Assembly (NCBI RefSeq): GCF_030676415.1
Contig: NZ_JAUUTW010000010.1
Location: forward strand, 62,001 to 126,000
DNA from: Peribacillus frigoritolerans
GTDB taxonomy: Bacteria; Bacillota; Bacilli; Bacillales; DSM-1321
Direction: 5' to 3'
Length of the DNA stretch: 64,000 bases
Shown: piece by piece, positions 1 through 8,073 of the stretch
Position numbering within the stretch: the stretch's first letter is position 1
Layout of the letters: every line of letters starts with the position of its first letter
The notes under the pieces: generated by a model
Database searches by the model: none
Seen by the model: only the letters and a program-made list of their open reading frames with translations
What the model was told of the DNA's origin: nothing
Program-made: the position numbers and the translations under genes

Positions 1-31
1 GTTTTTCGACAAAGTGAAAGGGGTTTTCAAC

Positions 32-982
32 ATGGACTTTCCATTAGGCGACCTCCAATCGATATGCAGGGAATTTGGAATTGGAGATCTGATAGCAGTT
101 GAAGGCCGCCTGGGTGGGTTTGTAAATACGAATTTAAAGATCAAAACAGTAAAAGGCCTTTTTGTCATTCGAATCTATAGAGAAAAGTTTGATCCACAAC
201 GTATTCACTATGCACATGATATCATTTCGATTCTCCGTTCATCCAATGTACCAGCATTAATGCCTATACAAAATAAATTTGAAAACTATTTTTCAACATA
301 CAATGATCATTTTATAGAAGTTACCCCGTTCGTACAGGCTAATCATTTCCAGTGGATTCCAAACCAAGCCTACTTCAGCGGCATCATGCTGCGAAAAATG
401 CACCAAACACTAATGCATGTTAAAAAAGATCCTCCACCAAGACAGACTATATACGATTATTACAATTGGAGTGTGTTGGACGACATGTCTAAATTACAGC
501 CACTTTACAACTGGACGAGTCAGAACATATTCGAAATCTATCAAATAAATGAATTGATCCTGAATCATTCCCGGAATTTAAAATGTATTTCCATAGATCT
601 ACCTACAACGATTTTACATGGCGATTGGCACCCCGGGAATCAGCTTTACCAAAAAAACGGTGAAGTGTGCTGTATATTGGACTTCGATTCGATTCAGCGA
701 GGGGAATGTGTCTTCGATGTGGCCTACACCCTTTATTTTTACTTATTAAAAGATAAAAGCGAAGCATTAGGGAAGCCTTTTTTGCAAGGTTATGGCGTAT
801 TATCTGAACAAGAACAAATGGTACTTCCTGTTATGATTGCTAAACTTGGATTGTTTTTTGGGAGTTTTATTAATAAAGGGGATTTAGAGTTTTCAAAGCA
901 AAAGGAATTGGTGGAATGGGTACTCTCCCATGAAGGTATCAAAACGCTGCAAGATATGGTTAGACCGGATATTGCACGCTAA
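32..982 (+). CDS. Phosphotransferase family (APH/choline kinase fold) protein
   Basis: A cytosolic small-molecule kinase of the aminoglycoside/homoserine/choline kinase fold. Counting from this start, the catalytic HGDWHPGN loop carries D198 and N203, and the metal-binding LDFDS motif carries D217 and D219, so both active-site elements are intact. I chose ATG 32 because AAAGGGG lies 7 bases before it; a GTG at 14 is in frame but has no visible site and falls at the window edge. Length (316 aa) is normal. The substrate cannot be told from sequence: spore-coat-related CotS-like kinases and homoserine kinase-like proteins share the fold. The next gene, a glycosyltransferase on the same strand, makes a sugar or envelope substrate possible (inference). 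Confidence 0.8.
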   Translation: MDFPLGDLQSICREFGIGDLIAVEGRLGGFVNTNLKIKTVKGLFVIRIYREKFDPQRIHYAHDIISILRSSNVPALMPIQNKFENYFSTYNDHFIEVTPFVQANHFQWIPNQAYFSGIMLRKMHQTLMHVKKDPPPRQTIYDYYNWSVLDDMSKLQPLYNWTSQNIFEIYQINELILNHSRNLKCISIDLPTTILHGDWHPGNQLYQKNGEVCCILDFDSIQRGECVFDVAYTLYFYLLKDKSEALGKPFLQGYGVLSEQEQMVLPVMIAKLGLFFGSFINKGDLEFSKQKELVEWVLSHEGIKTLQDMVRPDIAR

Positions 983-1090
983 CACTGGAATTTTGCTTAA
1001 CCTTAAACTAGCATCATCCCAATTGACATTATCCTTTTTGTTTTGTTATTTTGTTAGGATTTTTAAGCTACATTAGCGAGGTGTACCTGT

Positions 1091-2320
1091 GTGAAAGCAA
1101 GTATTATTATTCCGTCTTACAATGCATGTGAACGTCTTTATTATAATCTGCTATCCCTAAATCTTCAGGACTATCCCCATGAGCAATTTGAAGTCATTGT
1201 CATCGATAATGGTTCTACTGACAGTACTGCCAAAATGCTATCGGAATTTTCAGCAAGTTTCCGACTTGAAACTGTTAGAGTAGCTGAAAATAAAGGTATT
1301 GCACATGGAAGAAACCAGGGTATTTCAAAAGCGACAGGAGATATACTCATTTTTCATGACAGTGATATGATTGCTGAGAAAAATTTTGTCAGAAAACATT
1401 TGGAAGCACATAAAAATGAGAATACGGTAGTTTGCGGGTTCATTTGGAAGGAGATTTTCACCTATTATTACAAAAATTTTGAGGATTTCAGAATCTCCGA
1501 ATTTAATAAAGTAAAAGATCGATTTCACTACCAATCCGAGGATTTCGATCAAGATATACTGCAATTGATTCCTCCAGAAAAGATTACCGATGGCAGTTTC
1601 ATAAAATATAGCTTCGGAAAAGACACGCCCTTTATCGATTCTTTAGAAAAAGTCATTCAAGAATTTGGATCAGACCTAAAACGATACCATTTGCCTTGGA
1701 GGTTTTTTATCACCAATAATTCTTCAGCACCAAGAAAAAAAGTAGTAGAAGTCGGCATGTTTGATGAAAAGATTGTGAATTGGGGTTTTGAGGACTATGA
1801 TCTTGGGATTCAGCTATATAAGTCTGGTTGTAAATTTAAACTCTCGAATATTGTAAACGTCCATCAGGCACATCCAAAAAATTACATGAGAGGTGAGGCC
1901 CTTAAAAGCTTTGAATATATTTGTAATAAGTATAACGATATTAGACATATTGATATTGTTCTCGCTTGCATATGCACATTTTTGCGTGGTTCCCTATCCA
2001 TTGACGAAAAAGGGTTGAACCATATCGTGGAAGATCTTTATATTCTTCAAGAAATAGGTAAATACAATAGACTGTTGAGTTATTATCTAGAACTCCTCCA
2101 AATGAAAAGGAAGTCCTATTTTAAAATGGGAGATAATAAATTAAAGGAAGCGCCAAGTGCTGGCATGGAGGAAAGTGAACTAGAGCAGCAGATCAATGAA
2201 TTGTTGGAAACATATGAAATACGACATTTTGCACATGCACTTTTAGCCTTGCAAAGGGATTTAAAAAGGAATATAACAGAAGGAGACAGAAGTTTTAGAG
2301 GGCACTATAAATCCGAATAA
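1091..2320 (+). CDS. Family 2 glycosyltransferase
   Basis: The N-terminus has the GT-A signature: SIIIPSYNA, then VIVIDNGSTDST and the nucleotide-sugar/metal motif HDSD (D90, D92). An acceptor-site motif NWGFEDYDLG lies near residues 235-247, as in galactosyltransferase-like GT2 enzymes. The last ~100 residues are helical and charged and match nothing I recognise. No membrane segment is visible, so it is probably cytosolic or peripheral and acts on an envelope or spore surface glycan. The GTG start follows GCGAGGTG. It is 108 bp downstream of the kinase and ends in a hairpin terminator. Donor and acceptor are unknown. Confidence 0.85.
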   Translation: MKASIIIPSYNACERLYYNLLSLNLQDYPHEQFEVIVIDNGSTDSTAKMLSEFSASFRLETVRVAENKGIAHGRNQGISKATGDILIFHDSDMIAEKNFVRKHLEAHKNENTVVCGFIWKEIFTYYYKNFEDFRISEFNKVKDRFHYQSEDFDQDILQLIPPEKITDGSFIKYSFGKDTPFIDSLEKVIQEFGSDLKRYHLPWRFFITNNSSAPRKKVVEVGMFDEKIVNWGFEDYDLGIQLYKSGCKFKLSNIVNVHQAHPKNYMRGEALKSFEYICNKYNDIRHIDIVLACICTFLRGSLSIDEKGLNHIVEDLYILQEIGKYNRLLSYYLELLQMKRKSYFKMGDNKLKEAPSAGMEESELEQQINELLETYEIRHFAHALLALQRDLKRNITEGDRSFRGHYKSE

Positions 2321-2371
2321 GGTAAAGGTTGACTAGTAAAAGTGATTAGGTCATTTTCCATATCTGATCAA

Positions 2372-2396
2372 AGAGAGGGCACTGCGCTCTCTTTTT
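2372..2396 (+). terminator. Rho-independent terminator after the glycosyltransferase
   Basis: Arms AGAGAG and CTCTCT around a GC-rich loop, followed by TTTTT on the + strand, 51 bp past the stop codon. Confidence 0.7.
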
Positions 2397-2468
2397 CGCA
2401 TGATTGCCGGGTGTAAGATCACGGAGGGCACACGTAGATTACTGGTCCTTTGTTCGAACTTATATGAT

Positions 2469-2919
2469 CTAAGTTAGACCTAAACCTATTTCTTCGTTTT
2501 TGGTGGAAAAGAATGGTGTTCCCAGCAGCTTTAATTTATCTTCAAATATTCCTACTCCTGTATCACTCACTTTTATATGAATCTGTCCATATTTATAATA
2601 ATGTTCAATTCTAATTTTCCCCTTGCCTTGAATTTCATCCATTGCCTCAATTGCATTCTTCAACAGGTTAAAAAAGGCTTTTAGAAATAAATTTCTCTTT
2701 CCAACAACTTTTCTCTCTGTATCACTTAGAGCCCATTCTATTTCCACCTTATAAAGTTTTTCTTGGAATAAAAACAAAATAGAAGCTAACTCCTTACATA
2801 AATCACTGGGAACAAAGGGTTCCTCATGTAAATCAGGTTTAGAAACGTGTAATAGATTTTACAGAGCTTCTAATGCTTTTTTCTAATTCAGCTTCTATCG
2901 TATCAAAATAAGGATGAGT
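2469..2919 (-). pseudogene. Decayed sensor histidine kinase (phosphoacceptor end to ATPase domain)
   Basis: The readable part (2469-2777) is a HATPase_c piece with the N box NLLKNAIEAM and G1 box DTGVGIF, stopping right after GLGLT, so the last ~35 residues of the domain are lost. Upstream the same frame reads LLHVSKPDLHEE but is preceded by a TAA at about 2859-2861. Further upstream HPYFDTIEAELEK is readable only after removing one A from a run of six. Thus at least one nonsense codon, one frameshift and a 3' truncation are present, and the sensor domain is missing. It resembles Bacillus sporulation or stress kinases whose DHp ends in VSKPDL. Confidence 0.8.
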
Positions 2920-3046
2920 TTAGCTCTTTATTTATAAAAAACTATAACTAAATAATTTTGATATTTTCTTATACAACCCAGGGTTTCGATTGATACATAT
3001 TCAGGAGTAGCTAAGGCAAAATTTATTAGTCAAAGAAAAAAATACA

Positions 3047-3072
3047 AAAGGGCACCTCTAAAGTTGCCCTTT
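3047..3072 (-). terminator. Hairpin terminator (minus strand)
   Basis: AAAGGGCA and TGCCCTTT arms; on the minus strand they are followed by TTTTGTATTTTTTT. It probably ends transcription of the cREC gene, 150 bp downstream of its stop. Confidence 0.5.
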
Positions 3073-3224
3073 CGAACTATTATTTATCTTACCTACTGTC
3101 TATTGGTAATTAAAGTGAAAACAAGGTATATATATGATTCTGAATCCAGTTTTACCAATCCAATAAACTGGCTTAAAAATGAATAATCATGGATGAAATG
3201 TAACAGAGAGGTAGAGAGTTGAGT

Positions 3225-3596
3225 TTACCTTATTTCTATATAATGTTGCAGAACCCTTGGAGGGAAGAATTTGAGGGGCAGTGGTCTTAAGGATACAATA
3301 ATGGCAGGGGGCATTGTTAAATTCCGTTGTGCTTGTTTTAAACAGTTGTACATAGCTTTACCGCCAACTGAGTTGGCAGAGTGAATAGTAATGCGATTGG
3401 CAAATAGTTTTTCTTTGACCATTTTTTGAACAAGCATAAAACCATTCCTGGTTTTATTTAATAAATCATGGTCCAAAGAGAGATGTTCTATATCAAAGTT
3501 TTGCAATAGCTCTATACATTCGTCAATAGTCTCGACTAAAACATAGCCATCGGGTGCTTTCCGGTAGTCATCCAGAAAAATGCTGATTTTCTCCAT
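3225..3596 (-). CDS. Stand-alone cREC (cyclic-phosphate-processing receiver-like) domain protein
   Basis: A 123-residue single-domain protein with a receiver-like fold that carries a different set of conserved residues: FLDDYR (D9, D10), LSLDHDL (D42, H43, D44) and IHSANSVG (H72, S73, N75). This pattern matches the cREC family, which has been predicted to act on cyclic phosphates of RNA ends rather than to serve as a phosphorylation receiver (family knowledge, not tested here). The start has a strong GAAAGGAGTG site 6-8 bases upstream. The C-terminus is basic and proline-rich. No fused kinase, ligase or effector is adjacent; the only neighbour is a dead histidine kinase, so partner and target are unknown. 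Confidence 0.65.
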   Translation of the reverse strand: MEKISIFLDDYRKAPDGYVLVETIDECIELLQNFDIEHLSLDHDLLNKTRNGFMLVQKMVKEKLFANRITIHSANSVGGKAMYNCLKQAQRNLTMPPAIIVSLRPLPLKFFPPRVLQHYIEIR

Positions 3597-3915
3597 TTCT
3601 TACACTCCTTTCTTTGTACAAGTGTGATTAAGAAAAGTCAGTTAAACCCAAGAAAATATGGTTTTATTTATTAAGTCTAACACAACAATGGGAGAAGGGG
3701 GCATATTCGACGTTAAAGACTAATATACGACAGCCTTTTTTATTAAATATTCTTTATACTTATCGTTGTACTTCTTCAACTAACGGATCTATATTATAAG
3801 AAGGAACTTGTAACTGAGCAGTCCCTTGTGAATATAGTACAAAACATCCATTTATAAGTTAGTGATTGTAATAATTTGGGTAAAAGGTAATATCTTGACT
3901 AAAAGGAGAAGTGAT
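3597..3915. other. AT-rich intergenic, no gene seen
   Basis: About 320 bp between the divergent cREC gene and a small plus-strand ORF. Neither strand holds an ORF with a ribosome binding site. The promoters of both flanking genes must lie here, but no clear -35/-10 pair stands out. Confidence 0.5.
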
Positions 3916-4029
3916 ATGTTACATCCAGAAGAGATTTATCTTGTACGAAGGGACAAAACGCTGCTGCTGGAGTTAAAGGAACAAATTAATGACTATCATA
4001 TTTCCCACTTATCAATGATTATTGATTAA
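3916..4029 (+). CDS. Small hypothetical protein (37 aa)
   Basis: A 37-codon ORF starting MLHPEEIYLVRRDK, charged and probably helical, with a good site AAAAGGAGAAG 5 bases before the ATG. A hairpin terminator with a T-run follows at 4162. These signals suggest it is expressed. I do not recognise the family; it could also be the 5' stub of a longer gene lost by deletion, because the text ends abruptly at MIID. Confidence 0.5.
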   Translation: MLHPEEIYLVRRDKTLLLELKEQINDYHISHLSMIID

Positions 4030-4161
4030 TGATCAACTTTCTTTAATTGATCATGCTCTAATAGAATGTAACGCTGATTCTTTCACCATGTCAAAAGGAT
4101 AAAACAACATTTACTGTCATATATATAGGGAATCAATTTTTTAACTATAAATAACCAGCCT

Positions 4162-4188
4162 AGCGCCCTCTGAGAAAGGCGCTTTTTT
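4162..4188 (+). terminator. Rho-independent terminator
   Basis: AGCGCC / GGCGCT arms with TTTTTT on the + strand, downstream of the 37-aa ORF and facing the 3' end of the GntR gene. Confidence 0.75.
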
Positions 4189-4265
4189 AATGTCAAATTT
4201 AATTGGTCTCCTAAAAAAATCAGGTATGCCTCCATGTTCTGGTTAGTAATATTGCGAGCGGACCC

Positions 4266-5054
4266 TTAATTATCACCTTCAGCATTACGATGATGGTCTT
4301 TTTCATTTTGATAAGCAGCAATTTTGACATCATCGCCAATGCTTTCAAGTGTAGCCGAGGCCATCTGTTCTCTAATGCGAATGATATGGGCATCCATTAA
4401 TTGCTTGGCTTTGTCCGCTTCTTTTAGTGCGATAGAATGGAAGATTTCTTTATGTTCTTGAAGCGTTTCTTGAAAATGACCTGGTTTTGCGAAACGATGT
4501 CGCCTGGTGGCACGGATAGTATCTTTCATTTGATCACTAAGGGTATGGACCAATCCAGCAAATATGGAATTGTTTGTGGCTTGTGCGATACTATAGTGGA
4601 AATGTAAATCTGCTCGCAAGCCTAATTCTTCATCATGTTCCGAACGTGCCATTTCTTCTAGAGCTTTAAGGATATTTTGTAAATCAAGAGAGTTTGCTCT
4701 CTGTGCAGCAAGAAAAGCACATTCAGTTTCAATTACTCGACGGACTTCAAGCATTTCATAGACCATGTTGTCTTCAGCTTTGATGATTGAAGCGGATAGC
4801 TGTTCGATCAGTGACTGAACATCAGATTTTCTGATAAATGTCCCATCACCTGGTCTGACCTCAATGACTCCGTTAATCTCCAATACTCGAAGGGCCTCTC
4901 TGATTGATGTTCGACTCACTTTAAAACGATTGGACAACTCCCGTTCAGGGGGTAATTTATCTCCAGGTTTCAATTCACCGCTAATAAAAGATTCCTTAAT
5001 TTGATTGAAGATGATTTCGTACACTTTTGGGGATTTAACTGGTATAGAATCCAT
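4266..5054 (-). CDS. FadR-subfamily GntR transcriptional regulator (LldR/LutR-like)
   Basis: The N-terminal winged helix has the GntR core GELKPGDKLPPERELS followed by SRTSIREALRVLE, and GDGTFI closes the wing. The rest is an all-helical FCD domain that binds a small carboxylate. It is transcribed away from the 2-hydroxyacid oxidase/BASS operon, and the intergenic region carries palindromes matching the FadR-group operator TNGT-N3-ACNA, so it most likely represses that operon until a hydroxyacid or its oxidation product binds. I prefer the start MDSIPVKSP at 5054; an in-frame ATG at 5093 would add 13 residues, and neither has a perfectly placed site. A role as lactate/glycolate sensor is inference from context. 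Confidence 0.85.
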   Translation of the reverse strand: MDSIPVKSPKVYEIIFNQIKESFISGELKPGDKLPPERELSNRFKVSRTSIREALRVLEINGVIEVRPGDGTFIRKSDVQSLIEQLSASIIKAEDNMVYEMLEVRRVIETECAFLAAQRANSLDLQNILKALEEMARSEHDEELGLRADLHFHYSIAQATNNSIFAGLVHTLSDQMKDTIRATRRHRFAKPGHFQETLQEHKEIFHSIALKEADKAKQLMDAHIIRIREQMASATLESIGDDVKIAAYQNEKDHHRNAEGDN

Positions 5055-5204
5055 TACTTTCTTCACATCCTTCAACAACAACCCTAAAATCATGTTGGTA
5101 CGACTATTAGTCGAATAATTTTAACAAGCATTCATTTATGAATCAAGGGGAAGCGCACTATTATAATCAAAATAAGTAATTATTGAAAAAAATCAAACCT
5201 TTAA

Positions 5205-5219
5205 ATTGGTTAGACCAAT
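5205..5219. promoter_or_regulatory. Putative GntR operator 1
   Basis: Perfect inverted repeat ATTGGT-TAG-ACCAAT containing TGGTTAGACCA, an exact fit to the FadR-type consensus TNGT-N3-ACNA. It lies about 150 bp upstream of the regulator's start, where it could mediate autoregulation. Confidence 0.7.
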
Positions 5220-5370
5220 ATTAGAAATATATCATTATTTTGTTTTAGTCAATTCCGTTCATTTGGAAATTACAGGTGATTTCATTTTTGGTAATAAGGA
5301 TGGATAATCAACTATAATCACTAACTTAATAAGAATTTATTTATAGAGAAAAGTAATAAAAGTATAATTG

Positions 5371-5398
5371 TTGAAAAAGTCAAAAAATTTAGTATAAT
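5371..5398 (+). promoter_or_regulatory. SigA-type promoter of the hydroxyacid oxidase operon
   Basis: TTGAAA (5371-5376), 16-bp spacer, TATAAT (5393-5398). Operator 2 starts four bases after the -10 box, so it would cover the transcription start. Confidence 0.65.
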
Positions 5399-5401
5399 GA
5401 A

Positions 5402-5418
5402 AATTGGTTAGACCAATT
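5402..5418. promoter_or_regulatory. Putative GntR operator 2
   Basis: AATTGGT-TAG-ACCAATT, the same 15-bp core as operator 1 and placed over the predicted +1 of the downstream operon. That is a typical repression site. Confidence 0.75.
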
Positions 5419-5432
5419 ATAAAATGATTAAG

Positions 5433-5452
5433 AATGGTCTAGGTCGACCATT
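5433..5452. promoter_or_regulatory. Palindrome downstream of operator 2
   Basis: AATGGTC and GACCATT arms around a 6-base centre, 14 bp past operator 2 in the transcribed leader. It shares the TGGTC/GACCA half-sites but has wider spacing, so it may be a secondary repressor site or an RNA hairpin. Confidence 0.45.
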
Positions 5453-5501
5453 CATTAATGGGTGCGATATCATTTTAAGTTTTTAAGGAGGGGGACCATT
5501 T

Positions 5502-5603
5502 ATCAATACAAAATTTGAATATGAAATTAATTCTTGGTATGGTGCGGCCAAAGCTTTTGATAGAACGAAAAATAGAGGTTATAGCAGAAAGAAGGAGAAT
5601 TGA
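5502..5603 (+). CDS. Possible 33-aa leader peptide with a non-ATG start
   Basis: A very strong site AAGGAGGGGG (5485-5494) is followed 7 bases later by ATC and an open frame of 33 codons (reads NTKFEYEINSWYGAAKAF after the first residue). Its TGA stop abuts the ATG of the oxidase gene (TGAATG), which has its own GAAGGAG. A TAA at 5484 blocks extension upstream, and no ATG, GTG or TTG is in frame. Either ATC or ATT is used, or the original ATG was mutated. If translated it would couple to the oxidase gene. Confidence 0.35.
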   Translation: MNTKFEYEINSWYGAAKAFDRTKNRGYSRKKEN

Positions 5604-6997
5604 ATGGAAGCGGAAGCGGCTAGTGTAAACTTGATCAACGCTTTAAAGGAAGTTCTTTCGGAAAATCAAGTAACAGAAAACCAGACAGTAAGAGAATTAC
5701 ACGGCAGAGATGAGTCATATCATGCTGTAAGTCTTCCCGATATAGTTGTTTTTCCAGAAACAACACAGCAAGTTAGTGAGGTTGTGAAATTGGCAAATAT
5801 GCACAAAATTCCGATGGTTCCTTTTGGTTTGGGATCAAGCCTTGAGGGGCACGTCATACCGTACCATCATGGCATAACTATTGATTTTTCACTAATGAAT
5901 AAAATTCTAGAAGTGCGTGAAAACGATTTCCTCGTAAAGGTTCAGCCTGGCGTAACGCGTTCACAACTGAACAAAGAATTGAAAAAATACGGTTTGTTTT
6001 TTTCAGTGGATCCTGGAGCTGATGCAACTCTGGGCGGAATGGCGGCAACAAATGCCAGTGGAACGACATCAGTTAAATATGGTGTGATGCGTGATCAAGT
6101 TCGTGATCTTGAAGTGGTTCTTGCAGATGGCTCGATTATACATACTGGCAATTTGGCCGCTAAATCGTCATCAGGTTACCATCTAAACGGTCTTTTTGTT
6201 GGTTCCGAGGGAACGCTTGGCTGCTTTACGGAATTGACGTTGAGAGTTTACGGAATTCCTGAGCACGTTATGGCGGCAAGAGCATCATTTCCGGCATTAA
6301 ACCATGCGGCAGAAGCAGTTGTATCCATTTTGCAGTCAGGTGTTCCAATTGCAAGGGTGGAACTTGTCGATGAACCATCAATGAAGCAGGTTAACCTCTA
6401 TAGTGATACAAGCTATAACGAAGCGCCTACACTGTTTTTGGAGTTTCATGGTAATGACGCAGGGTTGAAGCAAGATGTAGAGTTCACTAAAGAAATAGTA
6501 GCAGAACATAATTGTCTCGATATTGAATTTGAGACAGATAATGCTGCCAGGAACCGCCTATGGGAAGCTCGCCATAACCTTGCGTATGCCTATATTCAAG
6601 GCTATCCTGGAAAAAAACTGATGGTGACAGATGTCTGCCTTCCGATATCAGAGCTGTCCGGTGCCATTCACCACGCAAGGGAGGCTGTTGATTTCCTAGG
6701 CCTTACTGGTGGAATCGTCGGCCATGTAGGCGATGGAAACTATCACGTACTCTTAATGATTGATAACAATAATCAAGAAGAGATTAAAAGAGCTGAACAG
6801 CTAAATGAACAAATTGTCCTTTATGCCCTTGAGCGTAAGGGAACATGCACTGGCGAACATGGTGTTGGGTCGGTAAACAAAAATATCAGAAAAAAGAACA
6901 TGGGAACTCACTGCTTGTGATGGAAAAAATTAAAGTAGCTCTTGATCCAGATAATTTATTAAATCCAAATAAAATATTAATGCAAGAAAGAGTGTGA
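5604..6997 (+). pseudogene. glcD: FAD-linked 2-hydroxyacid oxidase (GlcD/D-lactate dehydrogenase type), frameshifted near the 3' end
   Basis: The FAD-binding PCMH domain is intact (PFGLGSSLEGH, GADATLGGMAATNASGT, SSGYHLNGLFVGSEGTLG), as is most of the cap domain with the GHVGDGNYH and GTCTGEHGVG motifs. After EHGVG the frame runs into NKNIRKKNMG and stops at 6920. Shifting one frame near 6867-6870 restores GKQKYQKKEHG, then the family's usual end ALDPDNLLNPNKIL, with the true stop at 6995. So one base is missing; the repaired protein would be 464 aa, the normal length. The enzyme oxidises D-lactate or glycolate to the 2-oxoacid and passes electrons to the respiratory chain. It overlaps a possible leader peptide and is followed 5 bp later by a BASS-family transporter. 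It may be a fresh pseudogene or a read error. Confidence 0.85.
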
Positions 6998-7001
6998 TGA
7001 A

Positions 7002-7976
7002 ATGAAAGTATTAGAAGCATTCAGTGCATTAGCCGGAAAATATTTTGCTGTTTGGGTTATCTTAATATCCGTCATTGCCTTTATTTTTCCAGAGCCATTT
7101 TTGGGATTGGGGGGATATATTACAATATTGCTTGGCGTTGTCATGTTTGGAATGGGGCTTACTTTGAAGGCCGTTGATTTTAAAATCGTCATTACTAAAC
7201 CACTGCCCGTGATAATTGGAGTTTGCGCCCAGTTTATCATCATGCCATCTGTGGCATTCCTTATTGCGAAACTCATGAATTTGCCAGCAGAATTAGCTGC
7301 AGGTCTGGTTTTGCTCGGCTGTGTACCAGGCGGAACAGCCTCTAACGTTATGGTTTATCTGGCAAAAGGCAATGTACCTTTGTCGATAGCTATGACTTCG
7401 GTATCAACTTTACTGGCTCCAATCATGACACCACTGCTTCTGCTTTTGCTGGCAGGACAATGGATGCCAGTTGATTTTTTTGATATGTTTAAGTCCATTA
7501 TACAAGTCATCCTGCTTCCGATTGTTTTAGGTTTGGCCATTAAGCGGTTTTTCCCAGTAATAGTTGAAAAAAGCTTAACCGTTTTACCCCTTATTTCGGT
7601 AGCAGCTATCATTACGATTGTAAGCGCAGTAGTCTCAGGGAATGCAGCTAGCATTGCTGCATCCGGGGTCCTTATTTTCACTGCCGTGATGCTTCACAAC
7701 GGATTCGGGCTTCTGTTTGGTTACTTAGCAGCAAAAGTACTTGGACTTGATGAAGTGAATAGAAGAGCGATTTCGATTGAAGTAGGCATGCAGAACTCAG
7801 GGTTAGGCGTTGCGCTTGCTACTGCACATTTCGGCCCTATGGCAGCACTTCCAAGCGTCCTGGCTGCTGCATGGCACAACATTTCCGGACCAATTCTCGC
7901 GACTTACTGGTCAAAAAAGTCTGCTGGCGACAGTATAGAGGAAGCGCCAGTCCATCCGGTGGAGACCAAGCTTTAA
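7002..7976 (+). CDS. BASS-family (bile acid:sodium symporter-like) transporter
   Basis: A 324-aa integral membrane protein with about nine or ten hydrophobic segments. It contains the family landmark LLGCVPGGTASNVM around residues 105-118 and a second conserved stretch EVGMQNSGLGVALA near 255-268; these correspond to the two crossover motifs that hold sodium and substrate. It starts 5 bp after the stop of the oxidase gene (restored frame), with GAAAGAG upstream, so the two form an operon. The context suggests sodium-coupled uptake of a 2-hydroxy or 2-oxo acid rather than bile acid; this is inference. Bacterial relatives are known for pyruvate, pantothenate precursors and other organic acids. 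Confidence 0.85.
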   Translation: MKVLEAFSALAGKYFAVWVILISVIAFIFPEPFLGLGGYITILLGVVMFGMGLTLKAVDFKIVITKPLPVIIGVCAQFIIMPSVAFLIAKLMNLPAELAAGLVLLGCVPGGTASNVMVYLAKGNVPLSIAMTSVSTLLAPIMTPLLLLLLAGQWMPVDFFDMFKSIIQVILLPIVLGLAIKRFFPVIVEKSLTVLPLISVAAIITIVSAVVSGNAASIAASGVLIFTAVMLHNGFGLLFGYLAAKVLGLDEVNRRAISIEVGMQNSGLGVALATAHFGPMAALPSVLAAAWHNISGPILATYWSKKSAGDSIEEAPVHPVETKL

Positions 7977-7990
7977 TTACATTAATTGAA

Positions 7991-8024
7991 AAAAGATCCC
8001 ATGCTCCCAGCAGGGATCTTTTTT
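7991..8024 (+). terminator. Rho-independent terminator of the oxidase-BASS operon
   Basis: AAAAGATCCC / GGGATCTTTT stem with TTTTTT, 15 bp after the transporter stop. Confidence 0.85.
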
Positions 8025-8073
8025 GCTGTGCCTATAAACTCCTATCACTAAGTAAAGGGTTTCTAACTCTCCA

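Noticed and set aside
5521-5628. ORF starting ATG at 5521 (MKLILGMVRPK...)
   Set aside because: 26 bases from the strong SD and overlapping the oxidase gene; the frame ending TGAATG fits better.
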